Below are positions 24,232-34,219 of a stretch of DNA of 64,000 nucleotides, piece by piece. A program made the position numbers and the translations under genes. The notes beneath the pieces were generated by a model. The model made no database searches. It was not told the DNA's origin and saw only the letters and a program-made list of their open reading frames with translations. The DNA lies in NCBI GenBank assembly GCA_025024175.1, contig QCXZ01000042.1, positions 637,501 through 701,500 on the forward strand, written 5' to 3'. The stretch is from Rhyzopertha dominica (Eukaryota > Arthropoda > Insecta > Coleoptera > Bostrichidae). How positions within the stretch are numbered: the stretch's first letter is position 1; the number at the start of each line of letters is the position of its first letter.

Positions 24232-25200
24232 GCTAGTGGCCCATGGTCTTCTATCCGCCGTATTTTTGTTCGCAAGTGTCTCATAGGTGATTCGATGGTA
24301 GCAACATCGATTTCCCGAATCTATTGGAAAATTCTCCATCTCAATTGTTCTTCATTTTCTGCCTCCCGTCAGTTATCACAAACTGCTTAATAAGGCCCAA
24401 AATTCTTCGATGGGGCCTGCTTGGGGAACATTAGGGGGATTATTTATTTTGGGTACAAATGGGATGTTATTGGCTTCCAACCAATCTCTAGTTTGCCTAG
24501 TATAGTGACAAGATGCTAGACCAGGCCAGAACATGATTTCATCATTACTGTAATGATCTTGTATTATAATCTTAACAATTTAAGCAAACATCTTTGTATA
24601 TAAAGACCTGCACTGATGGCTTCTCCTCTAACATGCCCTACATATGGCTGCTTAGCCCCTGCCGAAGAAATGGCGCACAACACCAGGATTTTGTCTTCAA
24701 ATTTGGCTTTTCTTTTAAATTTTACATTATCCGAAGCAGCATTGAAATCCTCGGTATAGAATCCATCATTCCCCCTTATCTCGGAGTTTGATAACGTAAA
24801 ATATTTTTCATCGTCCAAGTGTTGACGCCTGAATGCTCAACAGCACCGTGGAATTCGTTGCAACTGCACAGGTGTATATTTTGGGCATTTTTTCTTTTTA
24901 TGAATAACATTCCACTTCTCTTAATATCCCGATGTACAGTCATGTGTGAAACTCCATAGCTCCTTCCTAGTCTTCGTGTGGATGCACCAAGTTTTTCTTT
25001 TGCACCTTCTCTCAATCTATGTGCTTTGATATCAGACAAAAACTGACGCCTTCCGCTTTTTGACAGGCTTACACAAGGTATTCCTTCCTCACATTCCTTA
25101 ATTCGTCGGTAAATAGTTGCACCGGAAATATTTCGTCCTTGAAATATGTTTACAATATCCGCGTTCGGCAATTGGCCAACTAAATTTTAGATACTTCTTC
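24232..25200 (-). pseudogene. IS630/Tc1-like (maT-type) transposase, inactivated
   Basis: Read on the minus strand, the order of a typical insect transposase of about 340 residues is preserved. An N-terminal helix-turn-helix region (LPNADIVNIFQ, STRRLGRSYGVSHMTVHRDI) is followed after a frameshift near 24830 by MDDEKYFTLSNSEIRGNDGF with the first catalytic Asp, and then KPYVGHVRGEAI-like text. Next come IMFWPGLASCHYTRQTRDWL and PPNVPQAGPIEEFW, and finally IRRIEDHGPLAAL before TAA at 24232-24234. The second catalytic Asp (WPDLA in the family) is Gly here. Additional frame breaks follow near 24560 and 24400. Clearly dead. Confidence 0.85.
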
Positions 25201-27158
25201 GGATTTCGATTTTATACGCCACGTCACATGAGTTTTTCGATGACATCTGTCAATATTTATGATTAGAAAGCTTACTCGAACAAATGCCAGGCAATGGTAA
25301 CCAGACTGAATGTTTTGAAAATGATGAAAATTGTTATATACGTTATACGTTATATTAGAAAATTATTAGTTTGATTAAGCAGTAATTACATATAAGCAAC
25401 ATCCATTGCTTATAAAACATGTTTCAATGATTTTAATAGGAATATTAGAAATTAGAGGAATACTGTAACCTTTTAGTTCGTTTGCAACTGCTTTACCGTG
25501 ATAAAAAAATATACTCACCTACAATGTAGCAAACACTCATGTACACCCTAACAGCTTAATGTAGCCGTTTAGAAAGACTGACGCTTACATCTTTCTTGTT
25601 CTTTTTATAATTTTGGATCTCTTCGGCAACCGGACTAGAAAGTAACCACTACTTAAGTAACCTGTAGGCGTCTCCTAAATTATATTTGCTAGAGCAGTGT
25701 ATGACACATCGTTCTGATGCATGGAATATCACGGAACATAATAAATTTGTCTTGCCTCGTTAATGAATGTATCATATACTTTGGCATTTAAAAAATTCAT
25801 TTAGGACACCCGTTTTTGTCCCAGTGGCTAATTGCACATATTAATTACATCGGCTTCAAAATCACCTATACCTCCGGGGTCTGTGAAACTAAATGACATT
25901 AAGTGTAACTACTACCATTATAACTCGAACTTCTGTTACGTTACGTTACTTCTAAAATCAAATAACAATTTTTATTTAAAGGACGAGAAGGAACTTACAC
26001 ATATTTAAACAGCTAATGCTAATGTCTAGTTTGAGTCGTACTTTTAAATACTCAACGCCTTTTTTAACATTTTATGGGAAAGAACTTGCTGTAATATACA
26101 ACGGTAGTTCATGAATTGTTATCTCTTGTGTAGAAGTAAAACAAACGAGAAAGGACTTAACTAATTAATTCAGCAATGATCAATGAAGTGCATCAACTCT
26201 TCTAAAAATAAATCACAGCCTAGCCATTGACACACTGCTTTTGTGAGCAGTGCATTATCTAGCTACAAAAGTATGTGCAACATCCCTTCTCTGTTATCCT
26301 CTCTTCTTCTCCTTGGTCGCTTTACAACTTCTGATATTAAATTCGCGTAATAGTTAGTTACCTGTAAAAAAACTCTAAATAGTAAATGGTTTCCATTAAT
26401 CTTTTTCTGTATAAACGAATCCGGTCCGCCTACAAATGTTAATTTGCGGTTTATATTTTAGATGTTTATCTGTACCTTTTAAGAATGCCACAGTTAAACC
26501 AATCAAAAATGTAACACCGTAATACCACCAAGATTAGCAGGTAGGCTTTTATAGTGATGACATAATAATCGACAGGATTTTATTAACCATCTGTTGTCTT
26601 ACCGATTAGATCCGCATCGTGTAAGTGCGTTGCCCTCACAAAAAAATCGTGTATAGGAATGTCAGGAATAACGTGAATACAAATTAGTATTTTTGGTGGA
26701 GGCGCCGGGCTGATAATAATATTAATAACTAGTATCGGTACAGCCTTGTGATCAGTTCTACACCAAATTTTAATTTAATAACCCGGAAATAAACAGTTTA
26801 TATGGTAAACTTAAGAGCTACTCCTTGGAGGTAGAAAAACAATGTTCGAGGACTTCAAGAGTTGTTTTCTCATCCAAAATTAAAAATTTGTATCCTTGCA
26901 CTGCATTAAGGAATCCTTCAACTAATTTTTAGCATATATATTTAGCACAGTTCACATTATATATTCTTCAATATATTACAAAGATAGGTTTTTATAAGCT
27001 TCTATAATTTGAACAAAAAAGGTCTTAGCTCAGTATTAACAGCTTCTATATTTACAATAGGAAATACTTTACCAGATGGTTCAAATTGAAAAACAAACAG
27101 TTGCTTATGATATTTTTTTTTAAATTAGATTTATACAAGAGACTGCAATGCAAAATAG
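25201..27158. other. AT-rich noncoding DNA
   Basis: No coding similarity or repeat found. This is the left flank of the LTR element, whose GTAA target copy is at 27159-27162. Confidence 0.5.
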
Positions 27159-27162
27159 GTAA

Positions 27163-27314
27163 TGTGAAAGTCAAGAGGAAAAGTTACCAAATTCAGTTTT
27201 GACAACGGTATATTCAAAATTCATAATTAATGTCAACCCATACAAATCAACTTAGTTTACTCTACAACGCACCACACCAGATGACCTTATCTCGCGACGA
27301 TATCGCGTCTCACA
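27163..27314 (-). repeat. 3' LTR of the retrotransposon
   Basis: 152 bp, reading TGTGAGACGCGATATCGTCG... to ...GACTTTCACA on the minus strand. It aligns along its full length with 30006-30159, with an insertion and a deletion of about 10 bp each. The GTAA duplication lies at 27159-27162. Confidence 0.8.
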
Positions 27315-27465
27315 TTCGGTCATCCTGACTATAGGCACGTCCTCGGACCATGCGTTGTATTTTCTGAAAATAGAAAAATCTTGGAAGCAAACATGATTTT
27401 TTTACGCTGTTATATTCCAAAAATATAAACAAAAGTCAATATAACAGATAAACAAATCCAATTTA

Positions 27466-28014
27466 TCGTCAAAATCAAAGCACGTGTTAGAGAAGTATCT
27501 TTCAACCTCTAAGGCCAAAAGCCCAACACCGCTAATTCAAATCAAAACCAATGCATGTGTCAGAGAAGTATCTTTCAACTTCTAAGGCCAAAAGCCCAAC
27601 ACTGCAAATTCAAATCAAAGCCAGTGCATGTGTCAGAGAAGTATCTTTCAACTTCTAAGGCCAAACGCCCAATACTGCAAATTCAAATCAAAACTAATGC
27701 ATGTGTCAGAGAAATATCTTTCAACTTCTAAGGCCAAAAGCCCAACACTCTGCAAATTCAAATCAAAACCAATGCATGTGTCAGAGAAGTATCTTTCAAC
27801 TTCTAAGGCCAAAAGCCCAATACTGCAAATTCAAATCAAAACCAATGCATGTGTCAGAGAAATATCTTTCAACTTCTAAGGCCAAAAGCCCAACACTCTG
27901 CAAATTCAAATCAAAACCAATGCATGTGTCAGAGAAATATCTTTCAACTTCTAAGGCCAAAAGCCCAGCACTCTGCAAATTCAAATCAAAACCAATGCAT
28001 GTGTCAGAGAAGTA
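27466..28014 (-). repeat. minisatellite array, left part (73-75 bp units)
   Basis: Unit starts (GTATCTTTCAAC) fall at 27495, 27568, 27641, 27714, 27789, 27862, 27937 and 28012, giving periods of 73 or 75 bp; the 75-bp units carry an extra CT in AACACTCTGC. The array resumes after the nested mariner at 29342. A 75-bp unit keeps frame for 25 codons, so several overlapping ORFs run through it on both strands; the minus frame repeats LALEVERYFSDTCIGFDLNL. Translation is not supported, since unit lengths alternate and frames break. Confidence 0.95.
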
Positions 28015-29341
28015 CGAGGCATGTTTTTAAGTAAGTACCGTTTTGCGATTCCGCCGCCGCAGCGCTACGGTCGGCGTTCCGCGCATGCGCGCTGGTTACC
28101 TACATCTCTTGTCTACGCACTGACGCCATTAAAGTTTGATTCTTCATTGTATATGTTGTTTACTGCGTGTTTAAGATGCCTCCGACAATCGTGAGTCCCG
28201 CCGATTGTGAAGTACGGGCTGTTATACGATTTCTTAGTGCTAAAGGCGTAAAACCGATCGATATTCATCGTGAGATCTGTGAAGTTTACGGACAAAACAT
28301 TATGAGTGATGGAATGGTAAGGAAATGGGTGAGAGCATTTAAAGATGGCCGCACAAATGTGCATGATGAAGAACGGAGTGGGCGTCCTTCGGTCGTTAAT
28401 GAAGATTTGGTGCAGAAAGTGAACGAAAAGGTGAGAGAAAACAGACGCTTTACAATTTCATCATTGTGCGACTGCTTTCCTCAATATTCTCGTAGTGTTT
28501 TGTATCGCATTGTGACCGAGAACTTGAATTACCGGAAATTGTGTTCACGTTGGGTTCCGAAAATGTTGACGGATTTGCACAAAACCCAACGTTTAGGCAG
28601 TGCATTGACTTTCCTTGAGCGGTACCACAATGAAGGTGAAGATTTTTTAGACCAAATTGTTACTGGTGACGAAACATGAGTGGCCTATGTCACACCAGAA
28701 TCGAAACAACAATCCATGGAATGGCGACATTCATCATCACCCAAAAAAGTGAAGTTTAAGCAAACAATTTCTGCCCGGAAAATCATGTGCACAGTTTTTT
28801 GGGACAGAAAAGGAGTATTGCTAGTGGAGTTTCTGGCTCGTAATGAGACAATCAATGCAGCGTCTTATTGTAAGACATTGAACAATCTGCGTCGTGCAAT
28901 CCAGAACAAAAGACGTGGCAAGTTGAGTAAGGGTATCGTTTTGCTGCATGACAATGCCCGTCATGTGGCTAATCGGACCAACGATCTAATCAAATCTTTT
29001 AAATGGGAAACTCTAGATCATCCTCCATACAGCCCTGATCTGGCGCCCAGCGACTACCATTTGTTCCTGCACTTGAAGAAACACCTGGGTGGTCAGCGTC
29101 TTCAAGACGATAACGAAGTCGAAACATTTGTGATACAGAGGTTAACAAGTCAGGCGGCAGAATTTTATGAGGAGGGTATTCAAAAACTGGTGCCACGTTA
29201 TAACAAGTGCCTCAATATTCACGGAAATTATGTAGAAAAGTAGATTAAGGTACAGGCTTTCATGTAAGATAAAATTATTGCGATATCTTTGCACGTCTTT
29301 TTTTAATTCCAAAACGGTACTTACTTAAAAAACATGCCTCG
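28015..29341 (+). mobile_element. full-length mariner element, copy 2 (1327 bp)
   Basis: Same TIRs as copy 1 (one T shorter in the left T run) and TA duplications at 28013-28014 and 29342-29343. Both TAs derive from the GTATCTTT of one minisatellite unit, so the empty site can be read from neighbouring units. It is oriented opposite to copy 1. Confidence 0.97.
28176..29243 (+). pseudogene. mariner transposase with one internal stop
   Basis: Nearly identical to the intact transposase of copy 1. The Trp codon right after the first catalytic Asp motif (GDETW) is TGA at 28677-28679, splitting the frame into 170 and 187 codon pieces. A 3-bp deletion removes Pro from HDNxRPH, giving HDNARHV. No frameshift is present. 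The C-terminal LKKHLGGQ keeps what looks like the more usual mariner sequence, where copy 1 reads LKIDLGGQ. Without stop readthrough this copy cannot make full-length enzyme, although its intact TIRs could be mobilised by copy 1. Confidence 0.93.
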
Positions 29342-29578
29342 TATCTTTCAACTTCTAAGGCCAAAAGCCCAACACTGCAAATTCAAATCAAAACTAATGC
29401 ATGTGTCGGAGAAGTATCTTTCAACTTCTAAGGCCAAAAGCCCAATACTGCAAATTCAAATCAAAACCAATGCATGTGTCTTTCAACTTCTAAGGCCAAA
29501 AGCCCAACACTCTGCAAATTCAAATCAAAACCAATGCATGTGTCAGAGAAGTGTCTTTCAACTTCTAACGAGACCTTG
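29342..29578 (-). repeat. minisatellite array, right part
   Basis: Continues the 73-75 bp array after the mariner: unit starts at 29342 (completing the interrupted unit), 29414, a truncated junction at about 29480 that lacks AGAGAAGTA, and 29551. It abuts the Gag-like frame directly at 29578. Confidence 0.93.
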
Positions 29579-29774
29579 AACGCGATCGACGGAACCGGGG
29601 TTCCCCTGATTCAGAATTACGTCCATGTAANCTTCGAATTAAAGTTTCTAATTCTGCAAATTTACTTTCAACGTGCGTTTTAAAATTATCATGATCATAT
29701 CGGCGCGAATTTGATCGACGACGACGGTTCTTATCACTTCGTGTACGAGTTCTACTACGACTACGGTACTCCAT
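29565..29774 (-). pseudogene. Gag-like N-terminal remnant, Arg/Ser-rich
   Basis: From ATG at 29772-29774 the minus strand reads MEYRSRSRTRTRSDKNRRRR and later HVESKFAELETLIR, a basic RS-rich start followed by a short helical segment. It ends in FRRSRSRSR before a stop where the minisatellite begins. Position between primer-binding site and array fits the start of Gag in an LTR element. One base is undetermined (29631). About 70 residues remain of a protein normally several hundred long; function is lost. The alternative, an unrelated SR-like frame, is less likely in this context. Confidence 0.5.
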
Positions 29775-29984
29775 CGTATCACAACAACAATAATAGCAAT
29801 TCAATAGTAGTCAGACAAACTGAATAGGCAACAACAACAAATATCATCAAAATAGTCTCACCAAAGTGTCCTTGCACAGAGAAATGCTACTCAGCAAAAT
29901 GATCCAAAGTCCTAAAGGGTGTGTCCAATACAAAGGCACTCACAAGCGCAAAAAGTCCGCCACAGTAACAAATGGACACGTAAA
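29775..29984. other. untranslated leader of the LTR element
   Basis: CA/CAA-rich stretch (plus-strand view) between the primer-binding site and the Gag-like ATG, consistent with a retrotransposon leader. No other signal seen. Confidence 0.4.
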
Positions 29985-30005
29985 GTTCAAATCCCACTTC
30001 TGAGA
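29985..30005 (-). other. primer-binding site complementary to tRNA-Leu
   Basis: The plus strand reads GTTCAAATCCCACTTCTGAG directly next to the 5' LTR. This closely matches the 3' end of eukaryotic leucine tRNAs (GTTCGAATCCCACTTCTGAC, before CCA), about 19 of 21 positions from memory. On the minus strand it is the expected primer-binding site. Confidence 0.7.
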
Positions 30006-30159
30006 TGTGAAAGTCGAGAGGAAAAGTTACCAAATTCTAATTTTGACAACGGTATATTCAAAATTCATAATAATACAAATCAAGTTAGTTTACTCTACAA
30101 CGCATGCAAAACCGCACCACACCAGATGACCTTATCTCGCGACGATATCGCATCTCACA
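30006..30159 (-). repeat. 5' LTR of the retrotransposon
   Basis: 154 bp, minus-strand edges TGTGAGATGCGATATCG and CTTTCACA. GTAA duplication at 30160-30163. It differs from the 3' LTR by several substitutions and two indels, so the insertion is not recent. Confidence 0.8.
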
Positions 30160-30187
30160 GTAAGAAGGAATTCTAAGCCATATAAAA

Positions 30188-30193
30188 TTTATT
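30188..30193 (-). terminator. candidate polyadenylation signal of the aldo-keto reductase gene
   Basis: AATAAA on the minus strand about 64 nt after the stop codon. A second AATAAA (30256-30261) overlaps the stop codon itself. Choice between them is not determinable from sequence. Confidence 0.45.
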
Positions 30194-30256
30194 TTAATAT
30201 TCTGAAAATAAACGTGTACATAGGTAATATTCTGGGGTACATGTAGGGATACACAT

Positions 30257-30344
30257 TTATTCAGTTGCGAGTTCCGCCAATATTTTCCGTCGATTGGCCA
30301 GTTCCACTCCCTCCCAGTGTCCCTTCTTCAGTTTCACAAACACG
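30257..30344 (-). CDS. aldo-keto reductase exon 7
   Basis: Acceptor TTTCAG|CGTG; the first base completes an Asn codon. Encodes VFVKLKKGHWEGVELANRR and ends ELATE-stop, the C-terminal helix of the protein. Confidence 0.93.
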
Positions 30345-33300
30345 CTGAAACAGTTACTGTAGTCTCACGTGCTTCACAAATAAATCGCATACTTACTTTT
30401 TCTGCAGGTAATCTAAGACTTGCACTTCCTTTTCTGACAGACCGTTGAAAACTACATCAAGGTTGTACTCCAAAAGTTTGGTTGTATTAACGCCAACTAG
30501 ATGGGTGTGAGGGCCTTGTTGATTTAAACTGTAATAGAGGGCCAGCTTTCCAAGCTCCACTCCCTGATTCTAGGACATTTCAAAAACTTTCTGACTCGGT
30601 CTCTATTGGAAAATGTTTCTGGTTATACCTTACTATACTCCCTAGCTTCAGAGCAAACGTCTTTAATGTCCTGGTGAGCTGGGTGCCAATCCTGAGGACC
30701 TCCACTGGTCAAAAGACCCATTCCATGGGCGCAAGCATTCACGATACCTAAATTCTTCGACTGCAATGCAAATAGCAGTTTGTTTCATTGTATTCTTCAA
30801 AAGATAGTGATTTCTTATGCAAATTAGGCGATGTCTTAGCTCGATACTGACCCAAAGCATACTCGTATAAGTCTAGTAGAATAGCTAAGCAAATTTTTGG
30901 GGTACCCTGCTCAGTCTACTGACTTCGACCCCTTAGAAAACTTATGGGACGAGGTCGGGAAAAGGAGCAAGCACTGATGAACACAAAACACAGAATCACA
31001 GATGCTTGAAATACAAAGATTACAATGCTGAAGTATGTAGATGCAATTGCCTGTTTAATTATAAAACTGTTAAGTTTTGTAAGTATTTTACCAGGGTAAA
31101 TATCTGTTTCAATAACTGCCTACTTTTGCTATTAAAAAAACTTTGTCATACTTGAAAAACTAAGTTGTGTTATTGAAATTCCCTTGTCGCCTTTCGATTC
31201 TTAAAAAGTGTCTCTGAAATGTTCAGTCGATTTCTTTGTTTCAACAAAAACGTCGAGTTAATATTGGATTGTATAAAAATTTGCTAAAATCGGAATTACG
31301 TGAGACCAAAATTTGAACCACTTATAGATCACGTAAAAAAATAAAATACTCTCTTGGGACTTCACCATAAATGAAATATGAATTGCAAACAATGTTGTAT
31401 CTATGAGTAGTAAATAACATGTTAGTGACAATAATTATGACAACATACGGAAAATTGTGAAAATATAGTCTAGAGGCGATGATACATTAATACTATTATC
31501 ATGGTAAGACAAATATAAAAAAACCAACGTCTTACATATAAATATTTAATTTTTTTATTAAAATCGTACACAACGAAACTACAGATAACCCTTATCTGAT
31601 ATTTATGCACATATAAAAATATGTAAATAAGTTACACGTAAAAGACCCACTGCTTATTGAGGTAACATACGATACCTCTAACACCGAAGTTAGATGTAGT
31701 TAACTTAAACAAACACATTAATGCCTATTACAGGCAATTATGCAAGCGAATACGATAAGTTGTCTTACACGGTTTCACTAATTTAGCTACTTAACTGTCA
31801 TGTTATGAACACCCATACAAAACTAATTTGATCAGTCGCAAACAACAAACAGGAATTCGTTGAACGTTTCCTTTAGTGAAAATTATTATGAAAGTGCAGA
31901 CTAAGCACTAACCTACGAGTAAATAGCACAAAAAAGGTGCCCATTAGTTTTCACTTGCTAGTGTGAAAGATAAGGTTTTAACTCCGCAAACATGATGCTA
32001 CTTCAAACGCCGTATACTCACTTGAAAGAACGGTATGTACTCCTTAAGCGTATTGTCAAATAGTGATAATCTCGTGTAGCTTAGAACCATATCAATTTTG
32101 GTCGGACTTTTTTCAATGCATTCCTTTAAAGTTGAAACCGGGTACCCCGTAACACCGATAAATCTGGCTTTGCCAGACTTTACAGCATCCTCCAAGACTG
32201 GCAAGGTTTCGTTCCACACTACTTCGAGTGATGGTGCAAATTCAATATCGTGAACCTATTAGAAACATCAGCAGAATTTTAGTTTTTTTGTGGTAAGCTT
32301 ATGGCAAAAAAATTATATTCAATTTAGGAATAATTAAACAGTTGGTGTATGTATAAGATTATCTGTTTGACCATAAATTTATTTTTTATTTTAATTAATA
32401 ATAAGAATAATAATAAACTCAACATTTTCCGTTATTACAAACCATAATCAACAATGACAATATGAACAATAACAAACAGTAGTTGCACATGGTAATGGAA
32501 CAATCTCTCGAACAATCTACATATACGAGCCACATAGTTTACACTAAACTTATTTGTATCACATAACAATTACAAACCAACTTAGATATATAAATTTTTC
32601 CTCGATTGCTTTCGGAATTGACGTAANGAAAGCATTTTCAGAATTTCAGGCAGACTGTTATAATTATAATTACACAGTTATAAGAAAATGACCTGCGAAA
32701 CAAGGTAGTACGATATGTAGAAATGCTACATTAACATTTATGTCATCAGATCTAAAGCGAAACTTGCCTCGAAGGTATGGAGGTGAGGAGGTTACCAACA
32801 TATTAAAGAAAAACACTGACAAACTATATCTATAATTATCATCTACTCTAAGACAACCCAGTGATATGGGACACTCCTTCATTACAGGGTATGCGATAAA
32901 CGAATCTACAACAGCTATTCTGGATTTTCTGTAATCTTAATTTAGTTATTTTATCCAAACATGAGTAAAACAAACTGAAATTATGGATGGATAACACTAA
33001 CGATTCACAAAGTTTCTTAGGCATTCTGAAATTTATTAAATATCTTTTACAGTACAGCAGCTTAAAGGTTAGATAAGCCTTCCTTACTATGCCGGCAATA
33101 TGTTGTTTAAAACGAAGATCGTTTTCAAATATTAAGCCTAAGTTTCTTACGCTGTTAACAACAGTCACCGGTTGATTATTAATATTTATTTTAAAATCTA
33201 TTAATATGATTTCTCGCAAACGATTGTTTAGCTTTAAATTGTTGTTTCAAGAATAACAGCTATAGCCCTTAGGTCACGGTCCATGAGCTCGCAAGATAAA

Positions 33301-34167
33301 TCTACTACAGCTTTCCTCTTTCTGAGTGCGATTTAGCGGTGAAGAATATAAATGATGACTTGGAGAGGATTGCGGAGGCGTCCAGATCGCATGCATTAAA
33401 AATAAATCCGGGCAAATCTGCTGCTATTCTGTTTGGTGGTCGAAATGTATTGGGTGCGGTTTCAGGGAAGCTTGCGCTGCACATTGACGGCTGTGCCATA
33501 CCTTTAGTGGAAAATGCTAAGAGTCTGGGGTTGACGTTGGATAATACTTTCCGTTACAGAAAACATATAAACAACTGTATAAAAAAGGCGTTTATTAACC
33601 TAAAGCAGTTGTTTTCGCATAGAACATACTTGGATGTACGCGTTAAGAAATTGTTAAGTGACACAATGGTGTTGTCTCACTTCAATTATTGCAGTGAGGT
33701 ATTTTTTTCATGTCTTGATGTAGCCACTAAGGCAAAGATACAGAGAATACAGAATGCGTGCCTCAGGTTAGTTTATGGGATCGGGAGACGTCAACATATA
33801 TCGCATAAGCTAGTGGATGCTGGCTGGTTGAACATGGATAAGAAATTTTTGCGGCGAGTGTCTTGCTTGTATCATAAGGTAGTTTACCTTCGGACTCCAC
33901 CCTACCTTTATAATAAAATAACTTTTCGTAGTGACGTTCATAACATCAACGTCAGGTTCAGGGGTAAGCTGAGTCCCCCATTTCATAACTCATCGTTGTT
34001 TGAGAGATCGTTTTCAGTGCAGATTTGTAAAGTTTACAATTCTCTTCCTAATAACTTAAAAACTCTTGAACCTGAGAAATTTAAAAGACATCTGCGGGAG
34101 TTTTTCAATGATTAATTTTGGTGCCCTTTGTTTCTTTTTTTTTGTATAGTAAAAGCAATGAAGGATA

Positions 34168-34219
<52 letters not shown>

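Larger units (their letters stand above)
27159..30163 (-). mobile_element. short-LTR retrotransposon with minisatellite interior
   Basis: Two direct repeats of about 153 bp (27163-27314, 30006-30159), each with TG...CA edges on either strand, bracket 2.7 kb and are flanked by the same 4-bp GTAA, as expected for LTR integration. Orientation is minus: a primer-binding site directly abuts the right (5') LTR, followed by a leader and an Arg/Ser-rich Gag-like start. No protease, reverse transcriptase or integrase remains; instead a 73-75 bp minisatellite fills the middle. A mariner (28015-29341) is nested in the array. No clear polypurine tract precedes the 3' LTR. It ends 98 bp from the stop codon of the aldo-keto reductase gene. 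Confidence 0.8.
33300..34219 (+). mobile_element. 5'-truncated non-LTR retrotransposon (Jockey/CR1-like) 3' end
   Basis: Only the last quarter of ORF2 survives, open from about 33330 to the stop at 34115, followed by a short 3' UTR and a (TAT)n tail of about 50 bp (34168-34219). The long tail and open frame mark it as the youngest non-LTR copy in the window. It is inserted antisense within the minus-strand non-LTR relic. Confidence 0.85.

Noticed and set aside
27628..28034. Overlapping ORFs of 60-109 codons on both strands that look like a tandem-repeat protein
   Set aside because: They arise from reading the minisatellite in several frames at once; unit lengths alternate between 73 and 75 bp, so no frame persists.
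27163..30159. CRISPR-like array
   Set aside because: Units are contiguous 73-75 bp repeats without unique spacers, in a eukaryotic retrotransposon context.
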